DNA of 64,000 nt, from the NCBI GenBank assembly GCA_037501455.1, contig CM074857.1, positions 31,082,001-31,146,000 on the forward strand. Direction: 5' to 3'. Positions 9,476-20,505 of this stretch are shown piece by piece (the stretch's first letter is position 1; each line of letters begins with the position of its first letter). The stretch comes from Lantana camara. Taxonomy: Eukaryota > Streptophyta > Magnoliopsida > Lamiales > Verbenaceae. The notes beneath the pieces are model-generated. The model saw nothing but the letters and a program-made list of their open reading frames with translations, was not told where the DNA came from and ran no database searches. The translations under genes and the position numbers were made by a program.

Positions 9476-11571
9476 TAGGGGTGTCAAAAGGCAACCCGAC
9501 CCGAAAATCCAACCCGGCCCACCCGAAAAATATCAAGTTAGGGTTGAGGATTTTCGGGTCGGGTCGAGACCCGAATTGACCCGAAAAGTCACTCGGGTGA
9601 CCCAACAACCCGTAACCCACCCGACCGACACGACCCACCCGCGTAAAAATGGATAGTATATAAAAGAAATCCTAATCCTAAACTCATTTTTCCCCTTCCC
9701 CTTTTACGATTCAGACCCTAGCAGCGGCGCTGCTTCCCTTCTCACCCACCATTCATCGCCGCCTTCTTGCCGTCGGTACAGGTACGTGATTCAACCTTTT
9801 CCTCTATTCTTCTTCTTCTTCTTCTTTCTTTTTTAAATGTCTTCAAGTTTTCCTCTTTTCTTCTTCTCCTTCTTTTTTTTTTTTTTTTTTTTTTGTGATT
9901 TTAATTGGGATTTGGGGGCTACTACGGTGGCGCCTTGATGTAGCCATCGGTGTACGTCGAGCATCAGGAGGCGGTCACCATTCGGAATGATGTTAATGTG
10001 AAGAAGGAGACGTTGAGAATCGAACCAGATGAGGAAAATCCTGGAAAGTATCTCCTTAGTTCACGTTTGATGCCACGGTGGCAGGAAGGTTTATGGCTGC
10101 TTCTGAATGCATCTTTTATTGTGATTTAGGATGATGCTCCTGTTGCCTTTCTGTTTTCTGTGTTGCTGAATTTGCTTTGCTTATAACTTTGTGCTTCATC
10201 TCTTTCTTATATTATTCTTGTTTAGTACAAATTCTGTCCTTGATTGGAGCATTATGCCCGTTCTTGAGTCTACTGAGTCTTTTGGTTCTATAAGCTACTG
10301 AGATTCTGGCTTGCAAATATATGAAAGCAACCTAATTGGCTTTGTTCTCATCGAAAGCTTATTTAAGAATTTAAGCATATCTTTGAGATTTTAGCAGCAA
10401 AGTCTGTATTAGTACGTGATTGATTTTCTGGTTTTAGATTGTTTCACTTAGTAGAACTAAAATGTATGTAATTTTGTTGAAGTTTGTCTTAGTATATAAT
10501 TCATCCTGTTAAAGCTTAACCTGATCACTAAACAAACATATGTATTCAGTGAGTTTCAATCTTTGGAGGGTTACCTCAAGAGGGCTCATTCACATTAGGC
10601 CAATTTGCATTTTCCCCTTATTAGAGTGTCAGTGGATTTTTTTGCAATGCTATCCGTCACCATCAACATCAATAATTTTATCTTGGCATTAAACGCCTTT
10701 GATGGATTCTATTCTCCTTGATCTTCATTCCCCAATATTTTATCATGTTAGAATGCTTCTTTAGCTAGACCGTAAATCGACTGGTTTTATGTCAATGTTC
10801 ATATGCAGCATAACTATAATTTTCTTGGCCAAGAAGGGAGAAGATTTTAACTTGATTCCAACCAAAGAAAGCTTATATCCACCCATCACCTTGAACTTCC
10901 GAGAAGGTTTAGCCCAAAAGTTCAAAACAACGATCAATCTATAACGGCTACTTATGTTGATGATTGATAATTAAGTAATCTTTCTTATGTTTTATAATCA
11001 TAATGGAAATCTAATTCTAATTAGCTTGTCTATTATTTTTGGTAGGATAGCTTGAGTAAGACTTTGTTGGGAAGTTGATGAAGTGTTTTGATGTGAAATT
11101 TTAAGTGCTATGAAGACAACTATTGGAGGATTTTAAGTGTATCTGAACTGTATTGGATTTTAAATATTGTCATGTTTGTTAGTGTATTGGATTTTAAATC
11201 CTGTGAATTTTGTTATTATGCTAGCAATACATGGCCATAACCATTTAAGAATGAGGTATGTTTCCTATTTTCCTATAGCACATTCTGTAATATGAGCAGG
11301 CATTCTGTAATGAGCAGGAATTTCCCTATAGCACAGTCATTTTAATTAAGAAATAAGAAATATGAAAAAGAAGGGGAAAAGGGGGAAAAAACAGGTCGGG
11401 TCGGGTTATCGGGTGGGTCAGGTTATCGGGTGACCTGAAAAAAAATCAGGTCAACCCAAACCTGAAAGGTTCAGGTTAGGGTTAGGGTTTTCGGGTTCAT
11501 TTCGGGTTCGGGTTGGAAATTTTCCTGTAATACCCCTATCCCAACCCGACCCACCCGAATTGACACCCTTA
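9476..11571. mobile_element. hAT-like non-autonomous element with gene cargo
   Basis: The ends read TAGGGGTGTCAA and TTGACACCCTTA, an inverted repeat of the very common plant hAT type. Each end is followed inward by arrays of CCCGACC / GGGTCGG repeats (9490-9645 and 11393-11560). It interrupts L1 between its post-RT segment and the zf-RVT domain. I could not find a clean 8-bp target duplication; TGGAAATT on the left and TCTTTTTG on the right do not match. No transposase is visible, and the interior carries a captured host-gene fragment. Confidence 0.7.
9944..10128 (+). pseudogene. Captured fragment of a LOG2/LUL-like E3 ubiquitin ligase
   Basis: The plus-strand frame reads [22 protein letters not shown] and [12 protein letters not shown]. 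After a one-base deletion it continues as [10 protein letters not shown]. This matches, from memory, the N-terminal conserved region just upstream of the RING domain region in plant LOG2/LUL ubiquitin ligases. Only this piece is present; there is no RING domain. The sequence on either side looks like 5' UTR and intron: a C/T-rich leader at 9690-9780 ends in CAG followed by GTACGTG. It lies inside a hAT-like element, so it is best read as transduplicated host sequence. The frameshift makes it non-coding today. Confidence 0.65.
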
Positions 11572-12179
11572 TCTTTTTGGTATCTAAATTCCACGCTGGA
11601 ACATCTTTGTTGTGCATGGAAATTGGAACCACATCAATCTCCTTAGCCATTGTTGGACCTACATAGGTTTGTAAACTCTGAATACACCACCCCGCATTAT
11701 TCCAAAAGGTGCTAACACGAAGATCATGACTATCCAGCCCCGTCCTTATATTTGAAGCTTTTCACCCATTCATCAACCCCTATCCTCTACGAAGGATATG
11801 CCACCATAACCTAGTTTCTGGCTAATATGCTGATCAGCGTTTTGACGAATCTCGCACAACCGGTGACATAAAGCAAAGCAATGGTCAAACACACGAGCCA
11901 TAAGATCGGATGTGAGCTTCCACAATACTTATTTCTAGTAAATCTTGCCCAGAGAGTGTTCGTTGTCTCCACCACAACTTGTAGGGAAAAGCCTTTACCA
12001 GATCTTTTATGTTGGGCATGCCAATTTTGCCCTCTCCGGGGTAGTAAAGCCTCTCCCAGGAATCCCAATATATCGCTTTAGTTTCCGTTTTGCTTCCCCA
12101 AAATATCTATTAAAGATGCATTGAATGTGATGTTACACAAACTTTGGAGGTTTCAATATCTGTAAAGTCTATGTTGGAA
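11572..12179 (-). pseudogene. LINE L1, segment 2: post-RT region
   Basis: Minus-strand frames, shifting several times, give LKPPKFV..HIQCIFNRYF near 12100-12165, then phrases like YWDSWERLYYPGEGKIGMP and AFSYKLWWRQ (11960-12060), and WNNAGWCIQSL near 11690. This matches the region between RT and zf-RVT in plant LINEs, where a P(K)..... FLWG and W..LC.PK..GGLG pattern is usual. It is bounded by hAT element C on the right (TSD TGTTGGAA at 12172-12179) and the hAT-like element on the left. Confidence 0.75.
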
Positions 12180-12741
12180 CATGGTTCATAGTTGCGGTCG
12201 CGGGGAACGGTTCGCCGGGAACGGAGCGGGGGCCACCGTTCCGCGCCCGTTCCAGTTCCAGCGTCATGTCGCGGAACGGTCGTAGCATTTTGTGGAACGG
12301 AATGCATTTTTGTGGTAAAAATAATTAATTAATGTATTAATACAAATAAAAGGTCTTTCATTATCGTATAACACTACAAGTATTATAATAAACAAATAAT
12401 AATATATTATTAACTAATAATAAGTGGAATGGCGAGACAAAATAATTCAAATATCTCTTCCGAGGAGGAGTATAATTGACAATACTTATAATTTCTTCCG
12501 CGAGGATAATTTGCAAATATTAAAATAGTGTTTTCTTCAATAAAAACTTTGAAAATTTGAATCATAAAATATTATTAATTACAAATTCACTTTTATGATA
12601 TTTATATGCTCATATAATTTAATTAACTATTTTTTACATAAAAGATAAGAACCATTTTATTTAGCCCACGATCTTTGAATCAACCCATTAAAAAAAAAAT
12701 TATAGCACATTTATATTTTAGCCCACTAGTATTATTAATTA

Positions 12742-13265
12742 GGGCTAATTCCGGATACCCCCTCATCCTTTAGCCTTTTGTGCGCTTTGCCCCCTAATCT
12801 TTGAATTTGTGCGACTGCCCCCTTAACCTTTAAAAAAATCACACTTAACCCCTTTTATCGAACTTTGACCATTCATTTCTCATCCGTTACGGTAACCCAA
12901 GTTTCAAGACCACCGCCATCGTGTTCGTCTCTCCAAGGCGAACAAAGTCCATACCCTGGTCGACCCTATTAGCCCCCAAAAGCCGTTACAATGCTTCGTC
13001 CTTCATGCGCCGTTTTTGACCGATGATTTCTACTTCGTCGGTTGTCGGATTTTGGTTCCGAGACCATTGTTGTGTTCCTTGTGTCGAGAACTTCAATTTG
13101 ATATATAATATCAACACATTTAAAATCTACTTTGTATATATTTGTTGTGCTAAAGGGGCTAAGTGTGATATTTTTCAAAGGTTAAGGGGGCAATTGCACC
13201 GATTCAAAGGTTAGAGGGCAAAACACACTAAGCCCGAAAGGACAGGGGGTGTCTGGGATTAGCCA
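12742..13265. mobile_element. MULE-like MITE, 524 bp, 9-bp TSD
   Basis: Terminal inverted repeats start GGGCTAATTCCGGATACCCC on the left and TGGCTAATCCCAGACACCCC on the right (reverse complement). The 9-bp direct repeat TATTAATTA flanks it at 12733-12741 and 13266-13274. A 9-bp duplication points to Mutator-like elements. No transposase. It sits within hAT element C. Confidence 0.85.
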
Positions 13266-13371
13266 TATTAATTAAATGAAACCTAATTTTATCTAATTCT
13301 TTTGTTGCTGCTCCTCCGTGTGATGCCCCGAGCGTGGAGCTATCACATTCCCCGCACTAGAACCCAACACG

Positions 13372-16300
13372 TGTAACGCCCCAGTTTTTCAGTTTATAAT
13401 AATGTGACGTATTTGTTTATAAATTGCACGACTTAATTAGTTAATTATATGACTTATTGTTTATAAATGTTTATATTTGATTCAAACCATAAACTATTTC
13501 TATTTTAATTTAATTCATTTTATTTTACTTTGATATTTGGTGTTTAATTTCTTAATTGAGGTTTCACGTACCTTAACTGTTTCGGTAATTTCTTTAATTA
13601 ATTACAACATGTTATTAGTTTGTTTAATTTATTTAATATGGAATTTAGGTTTTAGTAATTAATTTATAACAATATGAATTCGTTCATGCGCATGAGTGTT
13701 CTATTTGTGCTTTGTTTATATATGTATTGATACCGAAATGTCGTGAAAATTTAATATGTCATAAATGTGTGTGTTATGAACATGCCTATATGCTCGGTTT
13801 ATGTTTTCGGATTCATTTGTTGTGTTTACGAATTTATTTTGATTTTTGGAACCAAGTCGGGGGCTAACGAGCAATTAGCGCACCCTTGGTTCCGTGCGTG
13901 ATATCTTGAGCTCGGGAATTCGGATTCGAATTCCGACACCTCCGTTGCCTTCGTATCGACGATTCGGAGACAATGGAACAAGCCTCATGCCTTTTTGAAA
14001 TCATTAAGACCTCCAAAATCCAACCGTAACGGACAACTCGTGCAAGAAGAGCTCCTTTGGTTGACTAGTCTTCATGGTGGGACCCCATTACACCCCTTAA
14101 CCTAACCATGCCATAACCATGACTTATCCACCTTGAGTTAAGCCCCTTTCTCTCCTCTTTAGCTCTGAAAACCGAACCACATACCTCCATTTCCAGCTGC
14201 AACTGAAACGAGAGAGGGAAGAAGAGGGAAGAGAGAAACCCTTGGTCATTTTTGTGATTTTGGAGCTCAAATCACCATCTTCCTTCACCAAAACTTCAAG
14301 GTATGAATATTTATGTCTTCTCTACTCTATTATGCTTGATTTCATCTATTTAAAACATGATTTGGATAAGATTTGATTAGGGTTTGAATTATGAGATTGG
14401 TATGAACTTTTAGGGATTTTTGCTCTTGTGACCTATATGTTTGTGTGGCTGAATTTCTTGCTTATATGTGATCATATGAACTTGTTTCTTGGCTTATTTC
14501 TTTCCTCACTGATAGTATTTGATGTTAGGAGGATTTCATCTCTTGCTCCTTTTATGAAATTATGAGTTATGGAGCTTCAAACTTGATGATCAAACTACTT
14601 CCCCTGTTTTGTGACTGCTGTGTGAAATTTTGTGTTGATGCTTGATCATATGGCCTCCATTTCGTGTGAAAATGCATGGAGTTGATGTACACTCATTGTT
14701 CTATATGTTAGCATTCATGCTTTAAGTATTTGGTTCCATTTGAAGCCTCAAAACCGCGAGATATGGCCTGTTTTTATGCATGATCTTTGACAGAATTGTT
14801 GCTGTTGTGTTTGGTTACTTGTTGGTCCTTCTAATGTGCTTTAAATTGTACCATTTTGCATATATATGATGTATATTAGTTGTTTGGTATGTTAGCATGC
14901 ATTCCCCAAAGTTTCAGATCCAAATTCAAGCCCTAAGTACTTGATCAAGGCATGATAGAATCATTAGGGCTCATATGTCCGATTGTAGCGACCCAGTTTT
15001 GTTTCACGGTTTCGATGATCTTAACGTGTGATTTAGCTTTTGCACTCTAAATGAAAAATGTTCATAACATGCTAAATATGTTGCATATTAAGTTTCAGAG
15101 CATTTGGAGTTCATTTGGTATGCCTTTGGATTGAGTTTGTTCGAGTCCAGTTTTGCCGGTTAGGTCTTGCATGCACTTCAAGTTCTGTACTGTGACACCC
15201 CCGTGTCTCATTTACTCATAAGAGGGAGACACGGGCGTGTCACACCTTCTGGGCTGCTCTGTACTGAGCCACGCCCGTGGCTCAGTTGGGCTAGGGTTGG
15301 TGACACCCCCGTGTCACTTCCCATGCGCAGTCTTCGTTACTTCCTCTTCGGTTTTTGAATTGTTTCACCTCCTTAATGACTTTATCTCCTTTTGTGTTAA
15401 ACTATGAACTTGTTTGGCTATGTGTTAGGAGTACTATGGTGCAATTTCATGATATTTGGATGTGTTATAGGCATGCTTTTATGTAATGCCGTTTGTGTGT
15501 GTTTATATGTCGTTTATGAATTGCATCACTTATTTTCTATAGCATAAGACTTCTTCTTGTTGTCAAACCTTGAATATATGCTATGTTATGTAATATGAAG
15601 TATGTGGTAACATTATGGAAGAGCTTGAACATGTTCTATGCTTCTCTTTGAGTTCTTGAAATAAAGTGATTGGAGATATGAATTGAATGAATGAATGAAT
15701 GTGTGAATAACTTGGATATATGATTTGAATGCCTTCATATCATGCTTGAGCATTGCCGTGCGTCTTATATGGTTCATTTAGAGTCTTGAGTCTCACGAAA
15801 ACGTCTTGTGGTCTTTTGTACAGTTTGTCTCCAGGGTGGAGAGCTTTTGATCGTTCAAGCACTCGGTGCTCGATCCTTGTTTCTTCGCGGTTAAGGTGAG
15901 GGTGTTTTCGTTGTAGCTACGTATTAAACCCTACAACCCTTATGTGAAAAGCTTTGGCCAAAAACCTTATGATTATATATATATGGTTTTCAAATGAAGT
16001 TATCGAGTAAATTCTTTTGAATAATGCGTATGAGCGTATATAAGCTTAAAATGGTTTTGTAATGAGGCTATGCTCCAAACCGTGTGTCTTCATGCTAGCT
16101 ACGGAATAGGATGACACGGAGAGGTATGTATATAGCATATGCCGAATTACATGGTAAGGTATGATTTCTTATAGTATGTATTGATCGAGTAAACCCTTTT
16201 CAAAAGATTTATGAATTATGATATGTATTTATGAATTATGATATGATTTATGAATTATGATATGTTTTGGCGAGTCACATTTCTGATTTATGACTTCTGA

Positions 16301-17392
16301 TTTAACGGGCCCCGGGACTTAGTATATGTGGCGAACCGAGGAAGCAAGGGCTGACGGGGATCCCATATACTAGTCCCAACAAATTACGGTGATACCGGCC
16401 CTCGCTAGGAGGTTTAGCGGGGAATGGGAGCTGAGTGCCTTTGGGGAATTCATGTACCCCCATTGGCCCATGTATAAACCGGTGGCCGGGTCTTGCAAGC
16501 CCGTCCACCACCCGGAGGAAGAAGGTTGATTAGGATTTATGCCTCTTCTTATGTATATATTTTGATAGGATTATGCACCGTGCGGGAATGCCGGGACACG
16601 GATTGCCCAAACGCATGTATTTATGTTATGATTTATGGTCTGCGTGTATTATGATATATTGCATGATCGCTTAATCAATATATTAATGATATTTATGTAC
16701 ACGGTCGGAGTTTGGTTGGAGATTGTGCACGCTCACTCGCCGAGCCTTATATTTATGTATGAATTATGGATGTAATGAATTTAATATGAATTAGCCGTAA
16801 AAGTCGAGCATTGTTTATCTATTTTCTTGCCCTTGTTGGGAACTAAATTCAAATAAAACCTTGCTCGGGATTTATGACTTGCATGTGCATGTTTTATATA
16901 TGTATCGCTCCTGCTCACTCAGTCTTCTAGAGACTGACCCTCTCCCTCCCCATTCTTTTAGTGTGCAGATTGTCCTTTGGAGTTTCGGGCTAGGCGGAGG
17001 TGTTTGGAGTCTTTGAGTGGTCAAGTTAGTTTAGGAGAGTCCCTGCACTCATTTATGTATTGGATTTATGTATGATTCGTTCTATTAAATCATGAACTGG
17101 AATATTCATGTAATTGTTATTGAATTGTTGTTACTGAGTTTTGCTATTGAATTAAAAGAGGCCTGAAGAGCCCAAATTCTGCTTATGGTTGGTATACTTA
17201 GATTTTGGCTTTGCTATGCATCGTATTTGGTTGTACGGTTTTCACTGCAGGGTCTAGCTCCGCCTGGCTTAGAGAGGTTTTTATGTTTGTCTCCCGTTCG
17301 CTAGGGTTTGATACGGGTGCGGATTTACTATTTCGTTACTCGTGTTGAGCCTTAGTGCGGGGGATGTGGTGCCTCACGTGCGGGGTGCTACA
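13372..17392 (+). repeat. 5' LTR of element A (4,021 bp)
   Basis: Starts TGTAACGCCCC and ends GGGGTGCTACA. Notable contents: a cluster of CCCCCGTG-type palindromes at 15192-15317, a GAAT tetranucleotide run near 15685, a splice-donor-like AAG|GTGAGGGTG at 15896, three tandem copies of an ATTTATGAATTATGATATG-like unit around 16208-16264, and a 43-bp block at 16704-16746 also found in solo LTRs F and G. Small open frames here recur in the 3' LTR only because the LTRs are near-identical. Confidence 0.92.
15192..15317. repeat. Palindrome cluster in LTR A (copy at 22326-22451)
   Basis: GTGACACCCCCGTGTC at 15192, its near-complement AGACACGGGCGTGTCAC ending at about 15243, TGAGCCACGCCCGTGGCTCA at 15265-15284 and GTGACACCCCCGTGTCAC at 15300-15317. 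All have arms around a C4-5 loop. A comparable cluster with different sequence lies in the LTRs of B and, degenerate, in solo LTR F. Confidence 0.8.
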
Positions 17393-17400
17393 TCCTTAAG

Positions 17401-17413
17401 TGGTATCAGAGCC
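17401..17413 (+). other. Primer-binding site of element A (tRNA-iMet)
   Basis: TGGTATCAGAGCC lies eight bases after the LTR end. The following leader (GGTTGCAAAACCGG, then a TTGAGTCGTGT phrase) resembles the leader of element B read on its own strand. Confidence 0.9.
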
Positions 17414-20400
17414 CGGTTGCAAAACCGGTGTTCTTGAGTCGTGTGTGAGTCAGTCTAGGTCGTACGGCTTAGGGACTATATGACAATGTGTGCATTGCAT
17501 TGATCTTGAACTTGACTTTGGCTTTCCTTTTTGAATTTTGTGGGACTATCTGTTGCATTTACATAAGGATCCTTGCATTAATTGTTGAAAATGTGTCATG
17601 AGCATGCACTAATCGCATGCATTTACTTTTGAAGTAAGCTATGACTTATAGGTTATGGAGATGATATCAAACCACGGCCAAGTTCTAGAACAAAGAAGGT
17701 CGATTGCAAACTTTTCTGAGACATGGAAGATGGGCAGGATACTCTGGGAAGAATGTAGAGAATTAGAGATGTGAGACTTCTCAAATGGAGCTAGAGTCAA
17801 GGATGAGGATTCGGAAGAGGAGTTGATCATTGGATTGTTGGGACTCAAAGGACTAATTTATGAGAATCTACTACTTGGAGTGTTTTAATTGGATTTAGCA
17901 AGATCTTTCAACCTAAAGGATGAAGTGAACGAACCTCGAAGATATTTTGATCCCGGATTGGATTATTGAAGAGGTCTCAATAATTAGGAGAGACTAAGAT
18001 AAAATGGGTCCGGTAGGAGCTATGTATCTGGGGTCGACAAGAAGGATCTCTGATTAAGCCTAGTGAATTGAAATCAAGTCTGTCGAAGTCAAGACCGGGA
18101 AGAGTTGGACTTGGGTGCTCTGGATGTCGATCGTGATGGGAAACTCATAAACAATCGTCACGGGAATCTTGAACAAGGTGTGGATTGGGAGATGAGTTCG
18201 TTTTTCTAAAACCAAGTTGAATTGCCATGTTGTGAAGTAAAATGGAAGATATGAAGCAACAAATGAAAATGGTAAAGAAAGGCAATCACTCCTTGAAAGG
18301 AAATCATGCACTCAAATGTAAGCAATTGGAGGTGAATTGAATTCACAAAGGATAGGCACGGGATTTTGATTAAGGTGACAATTAGAAGTAAAGGTCGAAT
18401 TGCGAGGAGAAGGGTGGATGCTAACTCAGTGGACGTGAAAGAATTAGGGATCAAGAAATTGCAATCTCGGACAGTGGAGGATACAAGTTGATTTACAAAG
18501 ATGCATGGGAGTCTCGAAGACCGTGGGAAAGACAAGGAATAATTGCCAGGTCAAGTGACCTTGGGATCGGAAGAACGAGGAAAGCTACCGAGCTAATAAC
18601 TTCCCACATCGGTGACAGGTTCCAAAGCATTCATAGCACGTGCATCATATTCTACATTAATTATTTATTCTTTTAACCTTATTTTATCCGTATAGTTCTA
18701 AATGGGTTTCGTTGCGCTAATGTGTGGTATAATTGCTTGATGTAAACGTGACACATGCATTGCCATCTTTACCCGACATGCATTCTAGTGTTTACTTGAT
18801 AGGAAGATCTGGCACCTCAATTGTCAAGTATATCCTCGCTCGAACCATATCTGAGTTAAGGGAAAGGAAATAATGGTGTGGCACATGACGAGAAAGACGA
18901 CTGGGAAATAAAGAACTTTAGGTAAGGGATAGGTTAGTGGAAAGGACCTCCGAAGGAAAGTCAGATTAGATTCATCTTTGGGGTGTTCGGATCGAATAAG
19001 AATAGGGAAGAAAGATTGAGGGATTTCGATATGAAAGAGCAAAATTTTTTTTAAGGGGGAGAGCACGACCGAGAGATAAAATGGAGAATGGAAGTAGTGC
19101 TCGAATAAATATGTTAATAGCAACAACAGGGATGCAGATTAAGGAGAATCCGGAAATCCTAATGGTGGCCATTGGAAATGAATAAGAGGACGGTAATGGT
19201 TAAGTTGTTAAGAGAGAAGTGACGATGCCAAATTCGGGGAAAGATTTTTCGAGATATAAAGAAGAAAGTCTACTGGACGACTCTATGCCTGGAATTCCGA
19301 ATTGGGAGTGATGAAATTATATGGGAGTTTCTGTGACCTCCTAAGATGGAATTAACTAAAGGAAAATTTGATCAATCTATTATATGAGGGGATGTGGTCA
19401 ATCAAGATTTATTCAGTAAAAGTATTAAGGGATCCGAGACAACATTATTACGTTATCGGTTCTATCAAAGGTGATCCGGAAGGAAATCCGGAAGAAACCA
19501 AACCGGAGAAGATGATCATCGGAGGATTTACATCGAACTTCAAGAGTCATCAAGGACACTCTATCTTCGATTCAAGAAATGTGGAGCTAGATGCCAAATA
19601 TAACCTTAAGGGGTCAAAGGGTATGAATAGATAACATGAACGGGAAATGGAAAAAGGATTCGCGTTCAGGTAGATCCTATTGACAAATACCTCAAGGTAG
19701 GGATTGAGTCGCCAAGGTGGTCAGGGGTAGTTATTCTCGAGGGGATTTTAAACTTCGATATGAGTAAGATAGTAGCTATGGACCTAACTTCGAGACGGAT
19801 AGTCTAAGGGCATTCGGGAAGTCACATTCGGTTAATTAAAAAGAGTTGGTTGGGCGAATCAGGATTGGGGGAAATGGTGAAAACTGGAAGCGGTACAAGT
19901 TAAAAAGGGGTCTAAGAGTAGGGTCCTTAAAAAGGATTCATCAATAGCTTCACCGAGGAACCTTGAAGAGGTTCAAGACAAGCTGACCACTGAGCTATCT
20001 TCAGGATAGATCCTACACTGGACAACGACAACTCTCAATTCTAAACTTTGAAACTTCGGTGAACGGTACTTATAGCATTCATGATACATGCATCCATGCA
20101 AATTTAACTTATATAATTTTTATGTTAGATGCTTTAATCTTGTATTGTGTTAAATTACTTGGAATAATTGGATATTAATGTGGGCGACATTTATTACTTG
20201 CTCTAGGTGCCTTACGTGATTTTAAATTTGGTTTTGCGTGAGTTGCTTGGAAGTATTGGAGACTTCCTTGCTTTATTTTCGGTTAAGAGACGGGGATTCT
20301 CTTATTTTTGTTTGAGAGACGGGGTACTCTCTTTGTTTGCGAGAGACGGGGTTCTCTCATTGTTGTTGGAGAGACGGGGTTCTCTCATTGCTGCTCGAGA

Positions 20401-20492
20401 GACGGGGCTCTCTCCTTGTTGTTTGTGAGAGACGGGGAATCTCTCATTGTTTGTTTTCAAGCGTGTTTTGAATCCGAGGACGGATTCTTTTT
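17414..20492 (+). mobile_element. Internal region of element A, no coding capacity
   Basis: About 3.1 kb without a convincing frame. The longest, near 19368-19634, reads KIYSVKVLRDPRQHYY. It may be a distant relic of the chromodomain-like end of pol, but this is weak. A phrase about a GCATTCATAGCACGTGCATC-like core appears near 18625 and again, altered, near 20070, hinting at an internal duplication. It ends in a hairpin array and the PPT. Confidence 0.8.
20285..20445 (+). repeat. Six tandem hairpins, GAGAGACGGGG..CTCTC
   Basis: Six units, each able to fold on itself, with arms GAGAGA and TCTCTC (or close) around a CGGGG-containing loop: 20285-20303, 20314-20331, 20341-20358, 20369-20386, 20397-20414 and 20427-20445. 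The four middle starts are spaced 27, 28 and 28 bases apart. They lie about 50 bp before the polypurine tract, at the 3' end of the internal region. Confidence 0.85.
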
Positions 20493-20505
20493 AAGGGGGA
20501 GAGAT
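20493..20505 (+). other. Polypurine tract of element A
   Basis: AAGGGGGAGAGAT directly precedes the 3' LTR. Element B has the very similar AAGGGGGGAAGAT at the matching place, supporting shared machinery. Confidence 0.85.

Noticed and set aside
17401..17413. tRNA-like sequence TGGTATCAGAGC here and its complements near 1280 and 32060
   Set aside because: Primer-binding sites for initiator tRNA, not tRNA genes; no cloverleaf surrounds them.
20285..20445. Possible CRISPR-like array because of regular ~28-bp spacing
   Set aside because: Repeats are self-complementary with similar short spacers, in a plant LTR retrotransposon with no cas genes; a hairpin array is the better reading.
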